DNA from: Stigmatella aurantiaca DW4/3-1
GTDB lineage: Bacteria; Myxococcota; Myxococcia; Myxococcales; Myxococcaceae
Direction of reading: 5' to 3'
Assembly: GCF_000165485.1 (NCBI RefSeq)
Contig: NC_014623.1
Coordinates: 8,326,893 to 8,390,892 of the forward strand
Length of the DNA stretch: 64,000 nt
The position numbers and the translations under genes are program-made. The notes under the pieces are model-generated. The model worked only from the letters and a program-made list of their open reading frames with translations. It made no database searches and had not been told where the DNA came from. Shown one piece after another: positions 1 through 8,764 of the stretch. Position 1 is the first letter of the stretch. Each line of letters opens with the position of its first letter.

Positions 1-30
1 CGCGCTGAGCCCTCGCGGCCACGGGCCGCC

Positions 31-708
31 CTACCGCTGAACCATGGCCTGGGCTGACGCGATGACCTGGGCCTGCGCGGCGGAGGAGTCCAGCTTCGAC
101 GCATGGGGCACCGTCAGCCCCTTCTGCGCCGCCGGCCGCTGCTCGATGGCGGCCAGCCAGCGCTGCAAGCCCGGCAGCCCCTCCACCGAGACGCCCGCCC
201 AGCCGTGGATGCGCACCCACGCCCAGTTCGCGATGTCGGCGATGCTGTACTCACCGGCGAGGTACTCACTCTCGGCGAGCCGCGTGTCGAGCACGGTGTA
301 GAGCCGCCGCGTCTCGTTCTGGTAGCGGTCGATGGCCGGCTGAATCTTCTCCGGGAAGTAGCGGAAGAAGACGTTGGCCTGGCCCTGCATCGGCCCCACC
401 CCGCCCATCTGGAACATCAGCCACTGGGTCACCAGCGAGCGGCCCCGCCGGTCCGTGGGCAGCAGCTTGCCCGCCTTCTCCGCGAGGTAGAGCATGATGG
501 CCCCTGACTCGAACACCGCGAAGTCCCCTTCCTCGCGGTCCACGATGGCCGGAATGCGCCCATTGGGATTGATTCGCAGGAACCCAGGCTGCTTCTGCTC
601 GCCCTTGCCGATGTCGATCGGCCGGACGGTATAGGGCATTCCCAGCTCTTCCAACGTAACGGACACCTTGTAACCGTTGGGCGTCGCCCAGGTGTATAGG
701 TCGATCAT
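31..708 (-). CDS. Glutathione S-transferase family protein (YfcG/YghU-like)
   Basis: The 225-residue protein has the two-domain GST layout. An N-terminal thioredoxin-fold half begins [17 protein letters not shown] and carries the cis-proline region [11 protein letters not shown] near residues 47-57 and the ES dyad of [11 protein letters not shown] that binds the glutathione gamma-glutamyl group. An all-helical C-terminal half follows. The TPNGYKV active-site stretch, with Asn where other classes have Ser or Cys, matches the YfcG/YghU (Nu) group, whose characterised members act as disulfide-bond reductases using glutathione; that activity is inferred here. The protein is presumably cytosolic. 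It diverges from the pilT-like gene and has no obvious partner. Confidence 0.9.
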   Translation of the reverse strand: MIDLYTWATPNGYKVSVTLEELGMPYTVRPIDIGKGEQKQPGFLRINPNGRIPAIVDREEGDFAVFESGAIMLYLAEKAGKLLPTDRRGRSLVTQWLMFQMGGVGPMQGQANVFFRYFPEKIQPAIDRYQNETRRLYTVLDTRLAESEYLAGEYSIADIANWAWVRIHGWAGVSVEGLPGLQRWLAAIEQRPAAQKGLTVPHASKLDSSAAQAQVIASAQAMVQR

Positions 709-810
709 CGGCGTGGTCCTTTCGTGAGGGCAAGCAACCTAGCATGGGGTCTCCCAGACTCTCCTACAGGCAGGAGCTCCCAGCCCCCCTTCCGCGCTGG
801 AACTTTTTGC

Positions 811-1947
811 GTGAGGGGTGGGAGGGGAACGGCCCATGATGCTAGGGTCCACCCCGATCGTGAGGTAAGGCTCCTGGACAAGGCGACACTCGACAAGCTG
901 CTGACCGTGGGCGTGCAGAACGGCGCCTCCGACATCCACTTCCGCCCCGGGGATCCGCCCATCTACCGGGTCAACGGTGTGCTCCGTCCCTTGAGGATGG
1001 ACAAGCTGCTCCCCGAGCACACACGCGAGGTGGCTCTCCACCTCATCCACGAAGAGGCGAAGCGCAACCAGATCGACAGCATCCAGGAACACGATGCGTC
1101 GTACGGTCTGCAAGGTGTTGCCCGCTTCCGTGTGAACATCTACCGGCAGCGCGGCACCCTGGCGATCATCCTGCGCATCATCCCGGCCAACGTGCCCACC
1201 GCCGAGTCGCTCGGGTTGCCCGAGGTCATCAAGACCATTGCCAGCCAGGACCGCGGCCTGGTGCTGGTGACGGGCGCCACGGGCTCGGGCAAGAGCTCCA
1301 CGCTGGCCTCGATGATCGATCACATCAACCGCAACGAGAGCCTGCACATCCTCACCATCGAGGACCCGATCGAGTTCATCTACAAGAACGTCAAGTCCTC
1401 CATCTCCCAGCGGGAGATCGGCCCGGACACGAACAGCTTCGCCATGGCGCTGCGTGCCGCGCTGCGGCAGGACCCGGACGTCATCCTCGTGGGCGAGATG
1501 CGCGACACGGAGACCATCGACATCGCGCTCAAGGCCTCCGAGACGGGCCACCTCGTGCTCTCCACGGTGCACACGACGGACGCCTCGCGCACCATCAACC
1601 GCCTCGTGTCGGTGTTCAACGCCGAAGAGCAGACGATGGTGCGGATGCGTCTGGCCGACAACCTCAAGGCCACCATCTCCCAGCGCCTCTTGCCCCGCGC
1701 GGACAACAAGGGCCGCGCGGTGGCCCTGGAGATCATGGTCCAGACCAAGACCATCCAGGAGTACATCCGCGAGGACCGGACCAGCGAAATCAAGGACGTC
1801 ATCGAAAAGGGCCGGGACACCTACGGCATGCAGTCCTTTGATCAGCACCTCAGCCAGCTGTACCGCGCGGGCGCCATCACCCTGGAGACGGCCAGCAGCG
1901 CCGCCACCAACCCCGCCGACTTCCAGCGCGCGCTCGAGTTCGAGTGA
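811..1947 (+). CDS. pilT: Type IV pilus retraction ATPase, PilT family
   Basis: This is a hexameric AAA-type motor of the PilT/secretion ATPase family that would power pilus retraction at the cytoplasmic face of the inner membrane. Visible motifs, in order, are the N-terminal PAS-like stretch SDIHFRPGDPP, Walker A GATGSGKSS, the Asp box TIEDPIEF, Walker B ILVGEMRD and the His box STVHTTDA. The C-terminal tail lacks a clear AIRNLIRE motif, so this may be a PilT paralogue rather than the main retraction motor. The start is uncertain. GTG at 811 opens the frame, but similarity only begins near LLDKATLDK, and a good Shine-Dalgarno (GAGGT, 862-866) sits seven bases before an in-frame CTG at 874. 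The gene stands alone. Confidence 0.9.
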   Translation: MRGGRGTAHDARVHPDREVRLLDKATLDKLLTVGVQNGASDIHFRPGDPPIYRVNGVLRPLRMDKLLPEHTREVALHLIHEEAKRNQIDSIQEHDASYGLQGVARFRVNIYRQRGTLAIILRIIPANVPTAESLGLPEVIKTIASQDRGLVLVTGATGSGKSSTLASMIDHINRNESLHILTIEDPIEFIYKNVKSSISQREIGPDTNSFAMALRAALRQDPDVILVGEMRDTETIDIALKASETGHLVLSTVHTTDASRTINRLVSVFNAEEQTMVRMRLADNLKATISQRLLPRADNKGRAVALEIMVQTKTIQEYIREDRTSEIKDVIEKGRDTYGMQSFDQHLSQLYRAGAITLETASSAATNPADFQRALEFE

Positions 1948-1971
1948 GCCCCTGCGGCCCCACAGGCTGGG

Positions 1972-2271
1972 CTAGATGCGCTCCTGCTCCTTCTTCGCCA
2001 GGGCGGAGAAGGACTCGGCGGCCACCGGCTGAACGGACACGGCGGTGGGAATCGGCCGCTCCATCAGCCCTCGCAGTTCCAACTGCCGCTCCAGGTAAGC
2101 CACTCGCTCGCTGAGCAGTTGCACCTGGACGGCACTGGCCTGCGTCTCCCGCAGACGGATGAACGTCTCCAGCACCGGCTTGATGCAGAAACGCAAGGTC
2201 AGGCCCAGAAAGGGAATGCCACAGGTCATTCCCACGATCATGACGACGGTAATGGCCTCGGTCGTCTCCAT
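1972..2271 (-). CDS. Small membrane-anchored coiled-coil protein, unknown function
   Basis: I do not recognise this 99-residue protein. Residues 6-27 form one hydrophobic segment (TVVMIVGMTCGIPFLGLTLR), followed by a helical stretch with heptad-like spacing (LLSERVAYLERQLELRG) that could form a short coiled coil. The topology resembles small single-pass proteins of the PspB type, but sequence identity is not evident. I chose the ATG at 2271 over upstream in-frame starts because AAGAGGAG precedes it at proper spacing. It is convergent with the pilT-like gene. Confidence 0.7.
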   Translation of the reverse strand: METTEAITVVMIVGMTCGIPFLGLTLRFCIKPVLETFIRLRETQASAVQVQLLSERVAYLERQLELRGLMERPIPTAVSVQPVAAESFSALAKKEQERI

Positions 2272-2423
2272 GGTGTTGCTCCTCTTAGCGCTGGCTCCGC
2301 AGCGCCAGGCACGTGCGATACGCGGGGGCGCCCAAACGATTGCACACTCTGCCTGGATTGACCGCAACGCGCCCGGCGGCGTCGCGATAATGGGAGGCTT
2401 CCGCTTTCACAAGGATTCCTCGA

Positions 2424-3506
2424 ATGCATCGATTGAAACTCCTGCCGGGTGCCGTCCTCGCTGTCACCTTCCTCGCAGGCGGGCCCGAGGTCGCGCCCGT
2501 GCCCGAACCCACCGCGACCCATGAGCAGGCCGTCGGGCGGCTCTCCATCAAGAATGCCGACCCCTCCGTCATCCGGGTCGACAGCACCTACATCTCCGCG
2601 GAAACGGAAGGCGGCCGCATCTACGTGAGGACGGCCTCGTCGGTGGATGCCCTGTCCGGGGCGGCCCGCTCTCAAATCTGGGGCAACCCCAACAACTGGG
2701 CCGAGGTGTAGGCCCCCCAGCTCATCAAGAGCGGCAGCACCTACTACATCTACTTCACGGCGGGCGCCGGCAACGCCCACCGCATGTACGTTATCCACTC
2801 CCAGTCCGCCACCTCGGGCTATTCGGCGGCGGCCCCGCTGGCGCTGCCCGACAACAAGTGGGCCATCGACGGCACGGCCTTCGTCTACAAGAGCCAGTGG
2901 TACTTCGTCTGGTCCGGCTGGGTGGGCGACAGCAACGGAGAGCAGACCCTGTTCATCGCGCGCATGTCGAGCCCCACCCAGGTCACGGGCGCCCGGTACG
3001 TCATCTCGCAGCCCCGGGAGTGGTGGGAGAAGGTCGACGTCAACCCGCCCACCCGCGTCAACGAAGGCCCCGAGCCCATCATCGATCCCAACGGGCAGCT
3101 GCACATCATGTACTCGGCCAACGGGAGCTGGGACGTCAACTACTGCCTGGCGGACCTGCGGCTCTGGGCGGGAGGAGATCCCACCTACGTCTGGGACTGG
3201 TTCAAGGCCAACGGCTGCTTCTTCAGCGCCAACGGCGGCATCATGATGAGTGGATGGCATCCGACGCTGTACGCCAAGGGCGTGGGCCACCACTCCTTCG
3301 TGTTGCTCAACGGAGACCCCAACACCAGCCCTCCCGCGGGCCCCACCTTCCCCCTGGCCTACCACGGGGTTCCCAAGGCCGATAACCCCAACCCCTTCTG
3401 GGGCGGACGGTACTGGTACTCGGGGACGTTCCAGTGGTGGGGCAACATCACCTACACCCGGGGCTCCGAGAGCAACACGGGCTGGAGCCTGAAGTTCTAT
3501 GAATAG
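2424..3506 (+). pseudogene. GH43-like glycosidase, interrupted by an amber codon
   Basis: One reading frame runs from ATG 2424 to the stop at 3504-3506, broken only by TAG at 2709-2711. The residues on either side read NNWAEV / APQLIKSGSTYYIYF. Glycoside hydrolase family 43-type five-bladed propellers carry WAPxL/V there, so the TAG almost certainly replaces a Trp TGG. Family-like features follow: a DPSVIRVD blade-1 motif, DGTAFVY and the NEGPEPII acid stretch. The intact product would be a secreted arabinan- or xylan-type glycosidase of about 360 residues. The signal peptide ends LAGGPEVAP, where a lipobox Cys would be expected, so lipidation may be lost too. AAGGA precedes the start. Sequencing error or readthrough is possible. 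Confidence 0.8.
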
Positions 3507-3521
3507 CCCCCCCGGCTGAAG

Positions 3522-4346
3522 ATGAGTAAGCAGGGTCCCATGCCCCTGCATGTCACGGCTCGAGGTGAGGGCGAACCCGTCATCCTTCTCCACAGTGGAG
3601 GAATGTCGGCCCGCCAATGGCGCAAGCTCGGCGATGCACTCGCCCCCACGCACCGGGTGCTCACGCCAGACTTCCTTGGCTCTGGCGAGAACCCGCCCTG
3701 GCCCACGGGAGAGCCATTCCATTTTCAACAGGACCTCGAGGCCGCCGGGGAGCTCCTCTCGGGGGTGGAGGGCCCTGTCCACCTTGTCGGCCATTCCTAT
3801 GGGGGCCTCATCGCGCTGGCGCTCGCGCGAACGGCTCCCGCGAAGATCCGTTCGCTCGCGGTGTACGATCCCGTGGCCTTCGGGGTGCTCTACGACACGC
3901 GGGATCCCGAGGGCCTCGCGAACCTCGTGCTCGCCTCAGCCCATCCCCTCTTCTCCGACGATGCACAGGGGGGCTCTGATGCGTGGTTCGAAGTGTTCGT
4001 CGACTACTGGAACGGCCCTGGAAGCTGGCGGGCGATGGCGCCCTCCGCCCAGGAGGCGTTCCTGCGCGTGGGCAGGAAGGTCTACCTCGAGGTCAGCACC
4101 CTGATGAAGGATCGGACGCCCCTCTCGGCCTACGCCGCGATCACGGCGCCGTCCCTGCTGCTCTTTGGAGAGCGCTCCCCGGCGGCGGCACGCCGTCTCG
4201 TCACCCTGCTCGGAACAGCGATTCCCAACGCGACGGTCCAGGCCGTTGCCAACGCCGGCCACATGGGCCCCATCACCCACGCTGGGGCCGTGAACGCGGA
4301 ACTCACCCGGCACATCCTCGCCGCCACGGCCGGACGGAGCGCATAG
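3522..4346 (+). CDS. Alpha/beta-fold hydrolase
   Basis: The 274-residue protein has the alpha/beta-hydrolase fold: an oxyanion stretch HSGG near residue 25, the nucleophile elbow GHSYGG near residue 93 and a C-terminal catalytic histidine in AGHMGP. The acid is probably the Asp or Glu after the LLLFGE strand. There is no signal peptide, so it is likely cytosolic. The substrate cannot be told from sequence; esterases, lactonases and cofactor-less dehalogenase-like enzymes share these motifs. It lies 15 bases after the interrupted GH43-like gene and may have been co-transcribed with it. Confidence 0.85.
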   Translation: MSKQGPMPLHVTARGEGEPVILLHSGGMSARQWRKLGDALAPTHRVLTPDFLGSGENPPWPTGEPFHFQQDLEAAGELLSGVEGPVHLVGHSYGGLIALALARTAPAKIRSLAVYDPVAFGVLYDTRDPEGLANLVLASAHPLFSDDAQGGSDAWFEVFVDYWNGPGSWRAMAPSAQEAFLRVGRKVYLEVSTLMKDRTPLSAYAAITAPSLLLFGERSPAAARRLVTLLGTAIPNATVQAVANAGHMGPITHAGAVNAELTRHILAATAGRSA

Positions 4347-4360
4347 CCCCAGCCCGCGCG

Positions 4361-5800
4361 TCACCTCGCTGCCGGCATCGTCCCCGAAGAGAAGAGCACG
4401 GGCGTGCGGGGCCCATCCGAGCCAAGCACGTCCGAGAGCACCTGGCTGGCATGAGCCGGCAACGCGACCCCCGCCCGGGCGCACCGGGCGGCCGTCTCCA
4501 ATGAGAAGGAGGGCTCGGAGCAGTAGTACTGGCGCCAGCTCTCCCGGAGCTGTCCAGCGAAAGATTGCTCCAGCGCAAGTGCGTTCTGGCTGAACCACTC
4601 ATGGGGGAGCGTCAGGTCCGGGCGCTGGGGAGAGACGTGCCCGGGCGAGAACGAGACATCATGCTCGAACCCGTATGCGGAGTACTGGTCCGTCCGCGCC
4701 ACAACGACGGCACTGTGCCGATCGGACAGAACCCCTCCGGCGGCGATCGAAAACCCATAGGTCACCGAGTGCCGCTGCGCGGAGTACTCAAAGGTCTTGT
4801 GGACATCGCGGTACTTGGTGACGGGAACCGTGTACTCGCGCGTCTTCTTGCGGATCCGCGTGACCTTCCGCGTCTTCTTGTTTCCCTGGTCGTCGGTGTA
4901 CTCCTCATTCTCCTCGTAGGGCTCTTCGATGACCTCGGTCCGCTCCTCGTGATCGGTGTACGGCTCGCGGTCCACCCAAGGCGCGGTGAGCTGCACCGTG
5001 CGCTGATCCCAATCCTCGGTGAATCGCCCACGCAAGGCGAAGTCCGGCTGCCGCGCGGCCAGCGGGGAATACCAAGCGGAAGACTCGAAGACCCGGGAGA
5101 GCCGCCCCGCGAGAAGCTCCTGCTGGGCGCCACTCACGCCCGAGAGCGCCACGGACCACACGGGCGTTTGCAGCAACTCCCTCAGCTCTGAGGGCTCCGT
5201 CGGCCCACTTGCATGGAAGTGCCGACAATAGCGGACCACCAGCTCGTTCCAGTGCGGTGAGCCCTCAGAGGGAAGCTGCTTCACCCGGGCGCAGGTGGCC
5301 TGCCCGCCCTGGACGACAGCCCCCTCCATCTCCCGGCGGACCTTGCTCAACACCGCATGGCTCAGCAGGGAGCGCTTCTGGCCCAGCGCTTCCTCCGCCG
5401 TCAACGCCAGCCCCTGCTGAGCAGGCTCCAGGATGATCTTCCGGAAGTGCAGGTACGTCCCATCGAACTCATCGGCCAGAGAGCTCTCCAGGCCACCGTT
5501 CAGCTTGGTGTTCCACTGGTTGCGGTAGGAGAGGAACTCGTCGAGGAAATGTTCCGCGTCATCGTCCTTTCCCTCGAAGCGCAGGCGCCTCGCGCGCCCC
5601 AGCAATTGCTCCAACCCCTTCCACCGCAAGTCATCCCGGGCGTTGACGAGCATCTGATCGCCCGGCTTCTTTTGAACGAGGTGGTCATAAATGCTGGCCG
5701 CCTCGATGTATTGGCCTTGCGAGGCAAGCTCGTCGGCACGCCCCTGAAGGGTCGCACAGGCACAGAGGGCAAGCAGAGGCACCAGGAGAAGTCGAACCAT
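4361..5800 (-). CDS. Large lipoprotein with N-terminal TPR-like helices, unknown function
   Basis: The product of about 479 residues starts with a lipoprotein signal (MVRLLLVPLLALCAC), the Cys giving the likely lipidation site. Next comes a helical repeat resembling a TPR (ASQGQYIEAASIYDHL), then a long helical region. Around residues 275-345 is an unusual charged Tyr/Glu/Lys-rich tract (DHEERTEVIEEPYEENEEY, then TRKVTRIRKKTREYTVPV) of repeated YxV-type strands. No enzymatic motif is visible, so a structural or scaffold role in the envelope is only a guess. ATG 5800 is preferred over a GTG four codons upstream. It converges with the alpha/beta hydrolase gene. Confidence 0.75.
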   Translation of the reverse strand: MVRLLLVPLLALCACATLQGRADELASQGQYIEAASIYDHLVQKKPGDQMLVNARDDLRWKGLEQLLGRARRLRFEGKDDDAEHFLDEFLSYRNQWNTKLNGGLESSLADEFDGTYLHFRKIILEPAQQGLALTAEEALGQKRSLLSHAVLSKVRREMEGAVVQGGQATCARVKQLPSEGSPHWNELVVRYCRHFHASGPTEPSELRELLQTPVWSVALSGVSGAQQELLAGRLSRVFESSAWYSPLAARQPDFALRGRFTEDWDQRTVQLTAPWVDREPYTDHEERTEVIEEPYEENEEYTDDQGNKKTRKVTRIRKKTREYTVPVTKYRDVHKTFEYSAQRHSVTYGFSIAAGGVLSDRHSAVVVARTDQYSAYGFEHDVSFSPGHVSPQRPDLTLPHEWFSQNALALEQSFAGQLRESWRQYYCSEPSFSLETAARCARAGVALPAHASQVLSDVLGSDGPRTPVLFSSGTMPAAR

Positions 5801-5878
5801 GGGCTGCGGCACGGCCGCCCAGCATAGCCGTTTACCCAGGAGATCCCAGCCGTCTGGCTGGGCGAAACATGCGGCCCC

Positions 5879-6577
5879 TCACGCGGAGGCCGGTGACGCC
5901 CCCCCCTGGATGGGGAGCTCCAACGTGGCCGTGGCCCCCTTCCCCTCCCCTTCGCTCTCCAGGGAGAGCCGACCGCCCAGCATCTTTGCCTCGAGCGCGC
6001 TGGAGTGCAGGCCCAGGCCCTGGCCTCCCTCGCGCGTGGTAAAGCCCTGGGAGAAGAGCTGATCCTTGTTTTCGGGCGCGATCCCCGCGCCGTTGTCCAC
6101 GACCTGGATTCGCGCGGTGTTTCCCTCCGCCGTCAGCCGCACATGCATCCGGCGCTGCCCCTCGGGCAGGACGATGATGTTGGACGGCTTGATGTCCTTG
6201 TGGACGATGCCTCAGCGGTGCAGTTCGGTCAGGGTGGAGGCCAAGCAGATGCCCAGCACCAAGGCACGAACCAGCTCGAAGGGCTGGCCGGTCAACTCGG
6301 ACAGTGGAACCCCCTCGACGGATTCCAACAGGAGGACTGGCCGGTCTTGAATCCGATCGTGGGCATGAACCCGGGTAACCCCCGGGACGTCGCGCAGGCG
6401 CTTGAGGATCCCGAACTCGCGGCGGTAACGCTCGGCTTCACGAGGCCCCACAGAGGAAGCCACGGGGGTCTTGAGGATGAGCGACAGACCGTCTGCGTCG
6501 CGTACCACGCGGTAGAGGAGGTTGTTACCGGTCGCTTTGAGCAGACTCCGCAGGGTGTACCCAGGGATATTCAACAT
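5879..6577 (-). pseudogene. Remnant of a hybrid Ser/Thr protein kinase-histidine kinase
   Basis: The frame begins MLNIPGYTLRSLLKATG, typical of the N-terminal kinase domain of very large trifunctional proteins (Ser/Thr kinase, AAA-type ATPase, GAF, sensor histidine kinase) common in myxobacteria. It continues to the catalytic loop, where an in-frame TGA (6212-6214) replaces what is normally Arg in ELHRRGIVHKD. After HKDIKPSNIIV the sequence jumps straight to the end of a histidine-kinase ATPase domain (VVDNGAGIAPEN, GQGLGLHSSALEAKMLGG). The rest of the kinase, the ATPase, GAF and HisKA regions are missing. So there are two lesions, a nonsense codon and a large internal deletion, and no functional product is expected. 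Confidence 0.85.
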
Positions 6578-6820
6578 CCTGAAGATCCTCTTGAGCGCCG
6601 GCCATCGCTTGAAACCAGCTTGTATCAGGAACATCCCCTCTGAGGACGGTCCTGATACATGAAACTTCAGGAGAATCGAGGCCGTGTCACAAAGCAAGGG
6701 CGTGGGCCGAAGCTCACGCCCGCCTGGGCCGTTGCGCGGACAGCAGCGGGTAAAGAGCTACCCGCGTCCCGGCCCAGGCAGCGAGCATGCCAGCAACAAC
6801 CCGTTCCCCTGGGGATCGGG

Positions 6821-7567
6821 TCATCTGACTCGAAGTGAAGCCCCTCGTTGAGACCTGGCCAAAGCCAGCAAGACCCAGAGCGCCAGGAACACGCCACCGC
6901 CTGATCCGGATGTGGAGCAGCCTCCCGCTGCGGGTGCGCCATCGCCCAATACATCGTGGGTCATCACCACGCTCTGAAGCTCGGAGTAGCCACTGCCATG
7001 CCCATGGGCATCCACGGCCTCCACCCGCCACCGATAGACGCCCTCTGGCAACGTGGAGGGAAGGATGCTGGGGAGCCGGGGGATCGCAGAGGCCCGGTTG
7101 GGCACCTGCTCGACCACCTGCAAGGCCACCGCAGCCTCGCGCGAGGTGACCATCCCATCGCTTGCTTGATAGGTGAAGGAGTCGGGTCCGGTATAGCCGG
7201 GCTCGGGCGTGTAGAGCAGCGCGGGCGGTGAACCCGAGAGCGAGCCATGGACTGGCGGCGTCACCACCCCGAACGTCAGCGCGTCCCCATCCGCATCCGT
7301 GGCCCGCAGCGTCACCGCGACGGGCGTCACCGCCGTGTACGTCAGCACGTCCCCAGCCGGGTCCGTGGCCCTCAGGGTCACCGACCCGGCTTGCCCCTTG
7401 GACAGAAAGACCGCCAGCGGCAGTCCGCTGGGCACGGCGTTGGAGATCACCAACTGCCTGGGGGCGAACCAGACACCCGCGAAGCGACCGATGGAAACGT
7501 GCTGGGTAGGGAGCGCATCTGACGACGTGAGGAGGAGGATACTGCCTTGAACCTGTTCGCGGCCCAT
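6821..7567 (-). CDS. MYXO-CTERM surface protein, probably an N-terminally truncated fragment
   Basis: The C-terminus GCSTSGSGGGVFLALW, followed by a hydrophobic helix and a basic tail (ARSQR), is a MYXO-CTERM sorting signal, which directs Cys-anchored surface display. Before it lie cadherin/VCBS-like Ig repeats: SVTLRATDPAGDVLTYTAVT is followed directly by VAVTLRATDADGDALTF and then HGSLSG and YTPEPGYTGPDSFTYQ. The first repeat lacks its second half, as if a unit had been deleted. No signal peptide is found from ATG 7567 or upstream, so the gene probably lost its 5' part and is likely a pseudogene. The intact relative would be a large adhesin-like surface protein. Confidence 0.55.
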   Translation of the reverse strand: MGREQVQGSILLLTSSDALPTQHVSIGRFAGVWFAPRQLVISNAVPSGLPLAVFLSKGQAGSVTLRATDPAGDVLTYTAVTPVAVTLRATDADGDALTFGVVTPPVHGSLSGSPPALLYTPEPGYTGPDSFTYQASDGMVTSREAAVALQVVEQVPNRASAIPRLPSILPSTLPEGVYRWRVEAVDAHGHGSGYSELQSVVMTHDVLGDGAPAAGGCSTSGSGGGVFLALWVLLALARSQRGASLRVR

Positions 7568-7638
7568 GCTAGCCGGAGGAGACGAAAACCCGGACCCGCC
7601 GGGAGTCGCGGGATTGCTTCGCACAGACAGAGAGGGCC

Positions 7639-8763
7639 ATGCCTTACGCCATTCAGTGGGGAATTCTCGGGACGGGAAACATCGCGAGCCAATTCGCGGA
7701 AGGTCTGCGCATGCTCCCGGACGCCGGGTTGCTCGCCGTCGGCTCTCGCAGCCGAGACAGCGCGAACGCATTTGCCAGCGCCCACGGTATCCCCCGCGCC
7801 TATGACAGCTATGAAGCCCTGGCGCGAGACCCGGATGTGGATGTGATTTACATCGCCACGCCCAATCACCTGCACAAGGAGAACAGCCTGCTCTGCCTGA
7901 ACCATGGCAAGGCCGTGCTGTGCGAGAAACCCTTCACGCTCGACGCCGAGGAGGCCGCCCTCGTCGTCCACACGGCAAGGGTGAAGAGGCTGTTCTGCAT
8001 GGAGGGGATGTGGAACCGGTTCGTCCCCATCATGCGAGAGTTGGACGCGCTGCTGCGCGTCGGGGCCATTGGGGACGTCCGGATGCTCAACGCCAACCTG
8101 GGATTCCCATTCGAGTTCGATCCACACCACCGGATCTTTGCCCCCGCCCTCGGCGGCGGTGCACTGCTGGATCTGGGCGTCTACCCTGTCTCTCTCGCCC
8201 TCTGGTTGTTCGGCCGGCCCACGCGCATCACCAGCCATGCGGTCATGGGGGTAACGGGCGTGGACGAGCAGGTGTCCATCTTCCTAGGATTCGCGGAGGG
8301 GAGGCAGGCCACACTCACCTGTAGCGTGCGCACCCCCATGCAGAACGATGCGGTCTTCATGGGAACCCAGGGAATGATTCATCTCCACGCGCCCATCTAT
8401 CGCCCCGAGACGCTCACGCGGATCTCCACACGCAAGCACGGCGGGGCAAGCGCCTCACGTCCCCGGGCGGCGCTCCAGCGGCTCATGCAGCACCCGCTGC
8501 TTCGTGGGCTGCGCGAGCGGGGCGCCCAGCAGCTCCCCAAGTCCTTGACGCTCAAGGTGCTGGGCAACGGCTACGCCCACGAAGCCGCCGAAGCGATGCG
8601 CTGCATGCGCGAGGGACTTCTGGAAAGCCCCTTCATGCCGCTCAATGAAACACTTCTGGTCATGCAGACGATGGATTCCATCCGGAGGGAATGGCGCCGC
8701 GCGCCCGATTTTGATCGGGCTCCGCCCCAGCCACGGCGAGACCACCCCCCAGGGAACCTTTGA
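7639..8763 (+). CDS. Gfo/Idh/MocA family NAD(P)-dependent oxidoreductase
   Basis: The 374-residue protein has an N-terminal Rossmann fold with GILGTGNIA at residues 8-16, then IATPNHLH and the CEKPF motif near residue 95, whose Lys is catalytic in the family. The C-terminal alpha/beta domain contains GGGALLDLGVYPV. Members oxidise or reduce hydroxyls on sugars, inositols or dihydrodiols; the exact substrate is unknown. The last ~25 residues are Pro/Arg-rich and probably dispensable. The following transporter starts one base after the stop, so the two are likely co-transcribed and may act on one imported compound. Confidence 0.88.
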   Translation: MPYAIQWGILGTGNIASQFAEGLRMLPDAGLLAVGSRSRDSANAFASAHGIPRAYDSYEALARDPDVDVIYIATPNHLHKENSLLCLNHGKAVLCEKPFTLDAEEAALVVHTARVKRLFCMEGMWNRFVPIMRELDALLRVGAIGDVRMLNANLGFPFEFDPHHRIFAPALGGGALLDLGVYPVSLALWLFGRPTRITSHAVMGVTGVDEQVSIFLGFAEGRQATLTCSVRTPMQNDAVFMGTQGMIHLHAPIYRPETLTRISTRKHGGASASRPRAALQRLMQHPLLRGLRERGAQQLPKSLTLKVLGNGYAHEAAEAMRCMREGLLESPFMPLNETLLVMQTMDSIRREWRRAPDFDRAPPQPRRDHPPGNL

Positions 8764-8764
8764 C

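Noticed and set aside
2238-3794. 518-codon open frame antisense to the GH43-like gene
   Set aside because: Composition and absence of motifs mark it as a shadow of the GH43-like gene and its neighbours.
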